A program made the translations under genes and the position numbers. DNA of 64,000 nt. Origin: Brachypodium distachyon (Eukaryota; Streptophyta; Magnoliopsida; Poales; Poaceae). Of this stretch, positions 35,951 through 45,988 are shown piece by piece. The notes beneath the pieces were generated by a model. It saw only the letters and a list, made by a program, of their open reading frames with translations, was not told the origin of the DNA and did no database searches. The stretch lies in assembly GCF_000005505.3 (NCBI RefSeq), contig NC_016135.3, positions 19,438,613 through 19,502,612 of the forward strand, in the 5' to 3' direction. Each line of letters opens with the position of its first letter. The first letter of the stretch is position 1.

Positions 35951-36483
35951 CGGACCTTGCATGATACGCCATGTGAAGAGATGAAAATAATCTTAAGAAA
36001 CCTGGTCTCTTAAGAGACCATGTGCATGATATGTCACATGGAGATTAGCATTTAAAACTAATCTCAAAGCATTAGGAGTGAGAAAAGAAATATAATATTG
36101 AATCCATACAAATTTACGTCACTTACTTCAGGACGAAGATAGTAATCATGATTATAATACAATGAATTTTCCCATGAACGTGGTTTTTCGGCATGGAGGA
36201 GAGATCAGGTCTCTTACAATTTTTTTCCGCTGAGCGAGGCCTGGGGTATGCTACAGTTTTTAGTTGGGCCTATGGATTGGGCTGGGCCGGATTTTTTGTA
36301 CTCAATGCAATGACATGTGGGGGTCGTCCAGATGCTGTTACCTAACCCGGACCCGTCAGACCCGATTGGTCCAAAACTTTACCAATCACACACCCGTTGT
36401 TCTATTTTTTTATCAAACCGCATGCTAATTGGGTCTAGACCCATCGGCTTTTCAGGTATCCGGTACTCATTGCCATCCATAGC

Positions 36484-37510
36484 AGCAACGCCGTTGTGTA
36501 GTCGTCTCTTGAAAGAACGGTGGGGCAACAGTGTGGTTCCATAATTTGGATGGTGTCAGACCGTCCATTCGCTCGTGCGGTGTGGAGGCATTGGTGGTGA
36601 TTAGGATTGGGATCTTCTGAAAAGTTCACGAGCTAAAAGGTCTTCGAATTGTTTAGGTCTCAATGGTTTTGCTCGCAATGGTCAAAGCTTAGGGCTTGCT
36701 GCTGGAGTGCTGTGGTTCATAGAGATTGTAATCCCGTATTAGATCATTGATGTGCGTTGCTGCTCTGTCAGTTTCGACAATACAATGCTAGGAAAAACAC
36801 AAATATTTTATAACATAAAGGATATGTAAAAGTAGTAAACGTTTTGTTGGTTTAGTGGGAGGAAAACACGATGAAGCGTGGCCATTGAATTTTTATTGGT
36901 ATATTGCTGATGAGGGACGACCAAAACGCGATCGGACTGAAAGCTAAAGAGAGTGCATGCATGTTGACGCGCATATCATTTTAGATAGTGATTTGAAATA
37001 TGTTCGGAGATAACAAGGTCAGATTTTGAGATGTCGTTGGATGGATTGTTATGTAATATTTGGACAGGAATGTTTGAAGTTGTGCCGTTTGTTTTTGGAC
37101 TGTTACTCTCCTTAATAATCCTAGGGCAATCGGGTCAGTAAAAGATGGGATTTATTTTATTTTAGTCAATTGACCGTCTAAATTCACTTTTCATGTCATG
37201 CATAGCTGGTGTGCATAATCGATCAAAGGGTAATCAACCATCATCTAGCTTACATGCCACATACAGCGATACTTCCATAGGGTCTATGAGTTGACTATAT
37301 AATGCATGAAAAGCAAAGATGGCACTCTCAACGGGTGCAAACTAGTACACCGTTGAATCTAAACGATGTGGTCCGGATGAGAGGTGACAGTCTATCCCAT
37401 TACTTAAAAGGGATTTTGCAGAAACCCTTCCCAAATCTCACGTTCAGCAAGCAAGAAAGAAAGAGAAAAAACAAATTCACAATCGTGAGCAGCCCTAACC
37501 GGCGATTTTG
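36484..37510. other. Spacer
   Basis: A stretch at about 36640-36735 is an inverted match to about 12193-12290. Nothing else was recognised. Confidence 0.35.
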
Positions 37511-37734
37511 GGGTGTGTTTGGTTTGCTATCAAAACATACCAACCTAATTTTTTGTCATTAACCAAAAATTGGTGTTTTTTTGAATGGAGACCAAATATT
37601 TGGCTAGCCAATGTTTCATAGACAACTTTAGTTCAACTTTTTGGTCAAAGTTGATCAATTCATGAGCTAGTAAAACCATTATTTGGCTAGACAAATTTTT
37701 GATATGGAAATTTTGGGCTCAAACCAAACGCCCC
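37511..37734. mobile_element. GTGTTTGGTTTG-type MITE (224 bp)
   Basis: Ends GGGTGTGTTTGGTTTG and CAAACCAAACGCCCC are inverted repeats. A related copy lies at 43880-44108. Confidence 0.65.
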
Positions 37735-39599
37735 CAACGCTCGCCTCGCGAATCGTTGGCACGCCCACGCTCCCAGGATGTCGTTTGGTTCTCGCGTTCC
37801 CAGAAAGGCAGAAATTGGGCAATATCCAAACGGACCCGGAATCGTCGCCGGCGACCCATCAGTTTTGCCCGCGACGACTGCCGGCGACTACCCCTCTCAT
37901 CGCAACCTTGCCGGCGCCCCACTCCTCTCCTCGGCCTCCCCGCGCTTCCTCGTTCCGCGGTCCGCCACCCCACCCCTGTACTGTAGTGGGAAAGTCGGAG
38001 GCCATGGCGGCGCTGGCCCCACGATCCGGCGGTCGGGCCGGCATCTCGACCTGGCGTCCGCGGTGCTACACCACGCTTTTCCAGAGGCGGGCTTCCCCCC
38101 TACGCCGCCCACCCTATGGCCGGGCTCACCGGCGACCATCGCGCTGCCCCCACCCTACGGCCCGGCACGACGGGGACCTTTGCAGCCGTGGTGGAGCTTC
38201 CCCAACAACGGCGACCGTACGGCTACGATCACCTGCGCGTGGTGTTGCCGCAGACGACTGCTACTTGGGCTGAACTTGGGTGTTCTGTCCTCCCTCAGTT
38301 TCACATTAATTAGCATGGATTTAGTACAACTTGTGCTAAATTCGCGCCAAGAAAATCTGTGATGTTTGGTTTTCACTGAATGAAGACGTGCAATGGCTGT
38401 AACCGGCAGATTCACCTTTTTGGATGTATAAATACTACTCCTACGATCCTATATTCTTGCCGTGTTTTTAGTTGGATGGAGTAGTTGTTTTGCTATGCCT
38501 GTGCAGAAAATTATTTCCGAGGATGTGCGGAATATTCTTGAATGAATGTGAATGGACATGAAATGTTTCTCTTTTGATGTTTTGCTTTTGCTGTACATAT
38601 TGAAACCGATCTCTTTAAATGTTTCTCTTTTGATGTTGGCTGTTGTGTTGCTGAAGTCCGAAGCTCCTGTGTTGCTGAATGTACATAAATGTATGTAATG
38701 AGCTATTTAGTACTTATTTCGGTGAATTGGAAGCAGGCTTTTCAATGTGAATGTGAATGTACAAATTCTCATATATTTTGAATGTGAATGTACATAAATT
38801 TCATGTATTATGTGAGTGTATGGAAATCTCATGTACAAAGATATCCAGGAAAATTTGCTCTTTTGAATGTGTATGTACAACAGTTTCATCCATTTTTGGG
38901 CATGATCTGGTCGCCTCATTTGTGGCAAATCAGGTTTTTGGCAAATCTGATTGCCTTTGTGCCAAAACGTATATATTTCTTAAACATAATAGATTATGAC
39001 AAGGCATGACAATGCCAGGACAATATGGGCTTTGTGTCTAAAGCAAAGAAATAAATATGTCCTGTACATTCACATTCATTCAAGATTTTTCTGTACATTT
39101 ACATTGAAGCATGCCTTACATTTATTTGGGTACAGCAAGTATTTATCCATTACAGCAAAACATCAAGTTAGAAGAACTGAAGCAAATTACCAAGTTAGAA
39201 GAACTGAAGAAGCCCTTGTTCTTTCACATTGGCCCAACAGGTTCAGATCGTCGTGTGACTCCCTCGCTCCATATTCCATCAAAGGCTTGTCAATACACCC
39301 AAAAGGATAGTTGATACAAACAGCAGCAGTAAGAGGAGTAGACTCTCCAACTTCCACAAGGTACCCTTGTTAGCATATTGGACCATATCCCCATCCAACA
39401 CAACTATTGTCGTCCATTGTCTTTTGCTGTTTATAAAGCGTATAGCTGTGCAGATGTCATCACTGTCAACTGCTGTAAACAACCTGCAAAAGCAGTATGT
39501 TTAGAAGCCTACAAATTTTAGGCAAGATATTGCATAGAAGTTCCTGAATAAAGAGGTGCATAAAATCACTGTCTATTGATGTTCCTGAATAAAGTGGTA
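37735..39599. other. Spacer with GC-rich block and degenerate coding-like sequence
   Basis: The block at about 37735-38290 is GC-rich with open frames in several frames and no recognisable domain. A half Stowaway MITE starts at about 38437. Words of the GAATGTGAATGTACA type recur at 38740-38800. Two copies of AAGTTAGAAGAACTGAAG lie at 39164-39212. A minus-strand frame at 39279-39482 ends in a hydrophobic Leu run but was not recognised. Confidence 0.35.
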
Positions 39600-39678
39600 T
39601 TCCTCCGTCCCATATTTTTGTCGCCGTTTCAGTTCAAAATGTACTAAAACAGCGACAAGAATTACGGAACGTAGAGAG
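39600..39678. mobile_element. Stowaway-type MITE (79 bp)
   Basis: Ends TTCCTCCGTCCCATATTTTT and AATTACGGAACGTAGAGAG are diverged inverted repeats flanked by TA. Confidence 0.7.
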
Positions 39679-40521
39679 TACATGAAACTGGTACCTGATT
39701 TGGAGTTCCAGATGTTTAATAAAATTGATTTGGAGTTCCAGATGTTGTCACGTTGATAGTTTTTCTTATAAAATTGGTCGATTTTTAACTTAGTACAAAG
39801 CTAAGACTTGACGGGCGAAGCTTAGCTACCACGAGTTTTGAGCGAGCCTCTTCGGTTCTCCGTAAATCAGAGCCTCTGATAAATTTTTTTGAAGGGGTAC
39901 TTCCTTTGCTGATGCAAACATTTTTGTTGCTAACACGGCAGGCTCCACTAGTTTATTAACAAGTCACGATGCTTGGATAAAGAAAATCTGTTGAGATCAA
40001 TAAACAGATCATCCATCGCCTTCACCGTGCCCGTGTTTGGGAGATTTAGTACCCCCATGTCGGCATGCTGTCAAAGTTTTGCTCAAAAATAAGGTTTGCT
40101 AATTAACAAAGATATACATGCTCCTTCTGAGTGCTGATACACGCGCATCACTGAAGAACTATATGGTACTACGTCAGATGAAGATCGTACGGCATCCGGC
40201 CGGGCCTTTCTCCGCCCAGCCTACGAGAGGGGTGATCTAACGGCACTTATAAGAAGGCGCAGGCGGCCATGGAGGTTTGTTACTTGCTACACGGCGGAGT
40301 GCTGTTTTAAGCCCCTAGAAAGCCGCCCGTCCGCGCAATCTTCCACCTCCGCCCCGCAAAACTCTCCCCCCCCCGAACCGCCCGCCCGTCCCCTGCAACC
40401 GCAACTCAACTCCCCGCCCACTCACTCTATCCAGTCCTCCTCGCCTCGTTATACTCAGTCCAAGTGTCCAGCCATCATCACTACTGCAGCCTGCGCGCGC
40501 GAGTTTCGGGATTGCAAGAGG
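39679..40521 (+). promoter_or_regulatory. Upstream region of the ARF gene
   Basis: The last 300 bp or so turn GC- and C-rich (CTCCCCCCCCC near 40364), as expected for a leader. CACTTATAAG near 40243 could serve as a TATA element. The transcription start is not determined. Further upstream nothing was recognised. Confidence 0.3.
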
Positions 40522-42877
40522 ATGCTGACGTTCACGGAGCTAGCTTGCCCGGCGGGCAGCAGCGCCGCCGACGATGCGGTTGACTCGCAGCTGTGGCTGG
40601 CCTGCGCCGGGAGCATGTGCTCCGTGCCGCCCGTTGGCGCCGCCGTGTACTACTTCCCTCAGGGCCACGCCGAGCAGGCGGCCGGCGCCGGCGCCGTGGA
40701 CATGCCGCGCGTCCCGGACCTCGTCCCCTGCCGCGTGTCCGCCGTGCGGTTCATGGCCGACCCGCAGAGCGACGAGGTCTTCGCCAAGATCCGTCTTCTC
40801 CCGCTCCGGCGCGGAGAACCCGTGGCGGACGTGGGCGAGGCCGCGGCCGCCCGCGAGCCGCTGCAGCAGGACGCTGACAACAACAAGCCGGCGTCGTTCG
40901 CCAAGACGCTGACGCAGTCGGACGCCAACAACGGCGGCGGGTTCTCGGTGCCGCGGTTCTGCGCGGAGACCATCTTCCCGGCGCTGGACTACGGCGCCGA
41001 GCCGCCCGTGCAGAGCATCTTCGTGAGGGACGTGCACGGGGAGGAGTTCAAGTTCCGCCACATCTACCGCGGCACGCCCCGACGCCACCTGCTCACCACG
41101 GGCTGGAGCAACTTCGTCAACCAGAAGAAGCTCCTCGCGGGGGACTCCGTCGTCTTCCTCCGCGCATCCGGCGAGGGCGGGGGCGGCGGCGAGGTCCACG
41201 TCGGCATCCGGCGCGCCAGGCGCGTGTTCTGCGGCGCCGACGTCGAGGGCCCCTCCTCGGCCGCCTCCGGGTGGGACCACTACCGGGGCCTGATGCGCGG
41301 CAATGCGAGCTCCGGCAACGACGGCGGCGGCAAGGGGAATAATAACAACAAGGTCACTGCGGAGGACGTGGCGGCGGCGGCGAGGCTGGCCGCGGCAGGG
41401 CAGGTGTTCGAGGTGGTGTACTACCCGCGGGCGAGCACGCCCGAGTTCTGCGTGCGCGCTGGCGCGGTCAAGGCGGCCATGCAGGTGCGGTGGTGCCCCG
41501 GCATGCGCTTCAAGATGGCGTTCGAGACCGAGGACTCGTCGCGGATCAGCTGGTTCATGGGCACCGTCGCAGGCGTCTGCGCCGCCGACCCCGTCCACTG
41601 GCCGCAATCGCCCTGGCGGCTCCTCCAGGTACGCACTGCGTCGATCACTCACAAACTTCTGTCTGGAGATTCTCTTGAACAGATCACCAGAGCCGAAAGG
41701 ATGTGGTTAATTCTCTCCCCTTGCTGAATTCATTGTCGCATCGCAGGTGAGCTGGGACGAGCCGGAGCTCCTCCAGAACGTGAAGCGCGTGTGCCCGTGG
41801 CTGGTGGAGCTCGTGTCCAGCATGCCAAACCTCCACCTGCCGTCTTTCTCCCCGCCGCGCAAGAAGCCGCGGATCCCGACCTGCGCCGACTTCCCCTTGG
41901 ACGGCAGCCACTTCTTCCTCCAGCCACCGTTCGCTCCTCTCGGTCTCAACCCCAGCTCGCTCGCGCAGCACGGCCACCACGGTTTCTCCTTCTTCCCCTT
42001 CCCGGGCAGCGGTGGTACACCTCCAGCTCCTGCTCCTCTCGCGGGCGGCATACAGGGAGCCAGGCATGCGCACTTCGGTCCGTCTCCGTCCTCGGTGGAT
42101 CTCCGCAACAGCAAACACCCGCGGTCCAGCCTACGGCCGCACACTGACATCCGCCACCCCGCAGCCCCCGCTCTGGTGGTCGCTCCTTGCGCGCCAGGAA
42201 TCAGCACCGACCTGACGATCGGCAATGGCACCTCGTCCGTCCGCGAAGACGACGTGGCCACGTGCGCTCTGCCCAAGGCGCCGCCGACGCTTCAGCTCTT
42301 CGGACAGGAGATACTGACCGAGGAGCAGATGATGAAAGCCAGCAGCAACACCGGCGGTCTGACGCTGACATCCTCGCCCAACTCGGAAACCGAGAAAGCG
42401 GCCGATGTCTCGGAAGGCTCCGACTCCGTGGTGACCCAGGGCAGCACGAGTAGCAACAACAACAACAGCACGTCCTCTTGGAGGCTGCGATGGTTCGGGG
42501 ACAACGGCAGCGGCCAGGCATCTGAGCTTCTTGGGCTGCAGCCGGGCCAGTGCAAGGTGTTCGTCGAGTCGGACGCCATCGGCCGCAACCTTGATCTCTC
42601 GCAGCTGAGCTCGTTCGAGGAGCTCTACTCCCGCATGTCTGACATGTTTGACATCGAGAGCGCCGAGCTGAGGAACAATGTGCATTACCGCAGCGCCGCC
42701 GGCGAGGTCAAGAACGTCGGCGATGAGCCCTTCAGGTGAGCATGCAGAAAAATGCCAACTTTTCTTCAGTCATTGTTGTGAATTCTTGACCTGAAACACG
42801 GTGCCTTTTTCTCCGACTTTTGCAGAGCGTTCGTGAAATCGGCCCGGAGGCTGACTATTTTTGCAGAAGCTGAATAA
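40522..42877 (+). CDS. ARF: Auxin response factor, miR160-regulated ARF10/16/17 clade
   Basis: Three exons (40522-41628, 41747-42735, 42826-42877) encode 715 residues. DSQLWLACAGSMCSVPPVG and VYYFPQGHAEQ open the DNA-binding region. The B3 domain is at about 122-236 (FAKTLTQSDANNGGGFSVPR, TPRRHLLTTGWSNFVNQKKL). The auxin_resp domain is at about 283-355 (EVVYYPRASTPEFCVRAGAV). The middle region is Pro/Ser/Gly-rich rather than Gln-rich, so a repressor is likely. The C-terminal PB1 dimerisation domain is at about 635-715 (QCKVFVESDAIGRNLDLS, GDEPFRAFVKSARRLTIF). It would bind AuxRE (TGTCTC-type) sites in the nucleus. The three-exon structure and the miR160 site in exon 2 place it in this clade. 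GC content is very high, especially in exon 1, as is common for grass genes. The exact rice orthologue is not claimed. Confidence 0.95.
42046..42066 (+). promoter_or_regulatory. miR160 target site in ARF exon 2
   Basis: GGCATACAGGGAGCCAGGCA (42047-42066) is fully complementary to the known miR160 apart from the outermost base at 42046. It encodes the GIQGARH peptide of this clade. Cleavage by AGO1 is expected between bases paired to miRNA positions 10 and 11. Confidence 0.93.
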
Positions 42878-43879
42878 CTTGAGGGCGCCCGGCCACTCCT
42901 GGTCCTAGCGAGCAATAAGCCGAATTATTATTAGCTTTGGATTTCTTCTCGATGCAGTGTTGAGTTCACCTCGTTTCCCTTTCCGTTTACATTTTTCGCT
43001 CGTCGTACTACAGTACTCAAACAAATTCAATGCGCGACTCTGCTTTTCTTGATTTGCATTCTGCGGATTCAGATTTCGAAACTTATGCATGTTCAGAAGA
43101 TCGAATGCTCTTGACCTCTGACCGTTGCCCCAACCCGGTCCAAGGAGACGAGATTAGCAGGCCTCGAGCTTAACATTTACTAGGTGCCGCCGCGCTTTCT
43201 GAATCTGGTGGTCGGTCTGACTCTCGGCTCCGGGCATTTCATATGTTTCCTTCTTCATTTGTCTTTGCTTATCCTGCTCCTGCCTCCTTTCGGGGCATTA
43301 ATGCCTCCGGGGATTCCTTGTCCTATGCTTGCCGTGGCAAACATAACTCTGCTGTCTGGCTATTTAGCCCGTGGTATTGTTGCATGAGATGGACATCCCA
43401 TCTAACCGGACCAAAAGAACAGTGCCTGCACCGCCGACCATTCCATTGTTGTCCTGCTCAGCACGGATCCTCTTTGAGAGTTCTCCGGCATCTAAAAAGA
43501 AGTTCTCCAGATTTCTTCCACTGTCCCTGAAAACATGTGTGGAACCACTGGCGTACGTATCTGCGACGCGATCCTGCTGGGTATCCGGCTTGCAGTCTGT
43601 GCCTAACTTTGGGGATTTGCACCCTAGCTTGTTCTTGTTACTCCAGCTAGCACGACATAGCTGCAATTAATCAACAAAAAGTTGGTGTAGATAGATGTAA
43701 ACATGCTCGGTCGGGCTTTTGACCATTCGTCGGAAGACAGAGATGGCTCCGTCCCCGTCACATGTCTGGACTCGGTTTGCTTGTCCGGTAAATGTTCTTG
43801 ACCACGTCCGTGTCATCGAGACAGACGACATCACTGGAAGGTGAGGGAGAAGAAGTGAAGCAAAGCCAGCAAGGCATTA
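42878..43879. other. 3' UTR of ARF and spacer
   Basis: The first few hundred bases are the likely 3' UTR. Open frames at 43180-43670 lack recognisable domains. Confidence 0.35.
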
Positions 43880-44108
43880 GGTGTGTATTTGGTTTGAGCC
43901 CAAGTTTGCCCCACCAACAATTTGGTGTGCCAAATTTTTTGGCATGATTTTGCTTGCACATGAATTGATAAATTTTCGCCAAAAAATAAAATGAACTAAA
44001 GTTGGTCAAAGGACATTGGCATGTCAAATACGTAATCATCCAAACAAAGACTAAATTTTGGTACCAAAAATTGACACGATACATATTGGCTTGAATCCAA
44101 AAATACCC
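43880..44108. mobile_element. GTGTTTGGTTTG-type MITE (about 229 bp)
   Basis: Ends GGTGTGTATTTGGTTTGAGC and TTGGCTTGAATCCAAAAATA plus CCC are inverted repeats, related to the copy at 37511. Confidence 0.6.
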
Positions 44109-44424
44109 TGCTAGCCACTAGTAGGTCAGAAAAATTTACAAACGAAAGATGTCAATGAATCGCAGGCCACAAGGGCATGGTCCGCGAACGATAGGGACTA
44201 GGCAGGTGCTTGCGATCGGATGTGCGCTTTTGAAGGAGGAGCCGTAGTCCCCGCGTTACACGGACATATGATGCCGAGGGGTTAGCCTCTCGTATTCACA
44301 ACAGAGGAGTCACAGACGCGCTCACCTAGCCATCAGTTCATTGTTTAGACAGGGAGCAGTGGCGGAGGCAGGGGGTCAGTAGGGGCTCTGGGCACCGTAT
44401 GATTTAGAAATTTTAATTCTATTT

Positions 44425-45977
44425 TTTTTTATGAAACAACCATCAACGGGTTATATTCATTGTCAAAGACGCCGCCGGAAGAGTCCGACAGCAGGAAAAT
44501 GATCCAGTTTATGAGAAAAACCGGACCCGAAAACCTTACAACCAACACAAGGCCACACAACCTAGCAAGCACTAGACCAGAGCACAGCCAAACCATACCG
44601 GTCCAGCCGCGCCTGAAGACAAATAACAATACAACAACGACAACGACGCAATCATATGGGCTACAGAAAGAAAGAACCCCAAACTCGACGCCTCCCGGAA
44701 GGTAAACGACGCCAAAAGACGTCGTCGTTGAGCAAACTAGCGCCACTGGAATTTGGGCTTTTGCCCCATGAGATGCAAGAATGCCGAGGCTTCGCAATGA
44801 CGCCACCAAAGAAGAAAACGACACTCGAAAGCATCGCCGCACAGAGGCTGTGCAAATCTTTCGCCCGAAGCACTGCGATTACCACATCCAGACTGCCGAC
44901 TGCCGTAAGGACAGCCCGCACCGCATAACCAGAAGTCGCCAGCCCCGCACCATAGGACCCTTCACCGAAGAGCACCACACCTGTCGAGACTGGTTCCGGG
45001 CCGCCACCGCACAGATCCGGGCGCGAAGGCCCCGATCCGGCCAACCAGCAGCAGCCATAGTCGACCTCCACTGCACCCGCGCCCAAATCGACGCCTACAC
45101 GGCCACCACCGACCGCAGCACCTCCGCGCCCGAAACGACGCCCAACACCGCGAGCACCTTACTAGTCCCCTGATCCGCCGAGAACCAAGCCCCAACACCT
45201 GATCTGAGGGGCGCGAGAGCCGCCCAGACCAGGCCCGCCATGCCCCTAGTTTTAAGAACCGGACCGGACCGGCGGTTGAAAAAACAGGAACCGACACCTC
45301 TGCCGGTCGGTTAAGCGGACTGGACCGGGCAGCCAACTGGAAGAAACAAGGTCGAACCGGCAGTTTTTCTACGAACCGAGGAAAAACCAGGGTTAACCGG
45401 TCCGCAGCTGCAGGCACACCAATTAGCAAACTCGGTAAAATATATATCCTCATGCAGGAATCGAACCTAGGACCTGTCTGGGTTAGCCCTGAAAGCGGCC
45501 AGCCATAAGCCCACGGCTGCTTTTGTGATAAAGTAAGGAGCTGAGCCTACTTAATATTACTTTCATACTAAAATAATGGCAATTTCTTAAATTCCAGTCC
45601 AACTATTGTACCAAATAAACCGGAGGTTGGACCGGTGAACCGGGAACCGGCAGCCTCACCGGTTCGGTCACCGGTTCAGTTTTCAAAACTAGGGCCACGC
45701 CGCCAATGGCACGCACGCGCCACCGCAACCCCGCGCCACCCACCTGCACATCGCGCTGCCAACCCGCGGCGCCACCTCATGCCATTGGAGAGGAGATAGC
45801 GCCCTGCCGGCACCTTCCCTGGACGCGCGCGGCTTTGCCGGCGCCCCCTCTAGCGGCGGTGAGGCGGAGGAGAGGAGGAGGCGGCCCTAGGCCGGGGAGG
45901 CTAGGCTTCCCCCATGTCGCTAGAGGAGGGCGACGCGGGGTCGGGAGTTGGGGTTAAAAAAGTCATTATCATCCCTC
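44425..45977 (-). mobile_element. 5'-truncated LINE (non-LTR retrotransposon) with 11-bp target duplication
   Basis: TAATTCTATTT occurs at 44414-44424 and again at 45978-45988. On the minus strand the insert ends with ATGGTTGTTTCAT followed by an A run, a grass LINE-like 3' end. The last frame there (about 44429-44842, ending NEYNPLMVVS) resembles the 3' part of such elements. The insert has no reverse transcriptase, so it is 5'-truncated. A hAT-like element is nested in it. Confidence 0.7.
45245..45693. mobile_element. hAT-like terminal-inverted-repeat element (449 bp)
   Basis: Ends CCTAGTTTTAAGAACCGG and CAGTTTTCAAAACTAGG are inverted repeats. The flanks GCCATGCC (45237-45244) and GCCACGCC (45694-45701) form an 8-bp duplication with one mismatch, as for hAT elements. 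No transposase is present. Confidence 0.72.
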
Positions 45978-45988
45978 TAATTCTATTT

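Larger units (their letters stand above)
34260..36483. mobile_element. GC-word-rich terminal-inverted-repeat element (2.2 kb) with nested insertions
   Basis: The left end GCTATGGATGGCACCCAACG and the right end CGGTACTCATTGCCATCCATAGC share an inverted GCTATGGATGGCA. Both subterminal regions carry ACCCGACCCG/GACCCGG-type words. Inside are two Stowaway MITEs (34437-34891 and 34992-35104) and a second GC-rich element (35497-35950). No transposase or target duplication was identified. Confidence 0.5.

Noticed and set aside
39279..39482. Minus-strand frame ending in a Leu-rich hydrophobic tail
   Set aside because: A splice-like acceptor precedes it and the tail resembles a membrane anchor, but no second exon or family could be identified.
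40540..41652. 370-residue open frame on the minus strand
   Set aside because: It is a shadow of the GC-rich ARF exon 1.
45440..45540. tRNA-like box (GGAATCGAACCTAGGAC) inside the hAT-like element
   Set aside because: It recalls a T-loop on the minus strand, but no cloverleaf or A box could be built around it.
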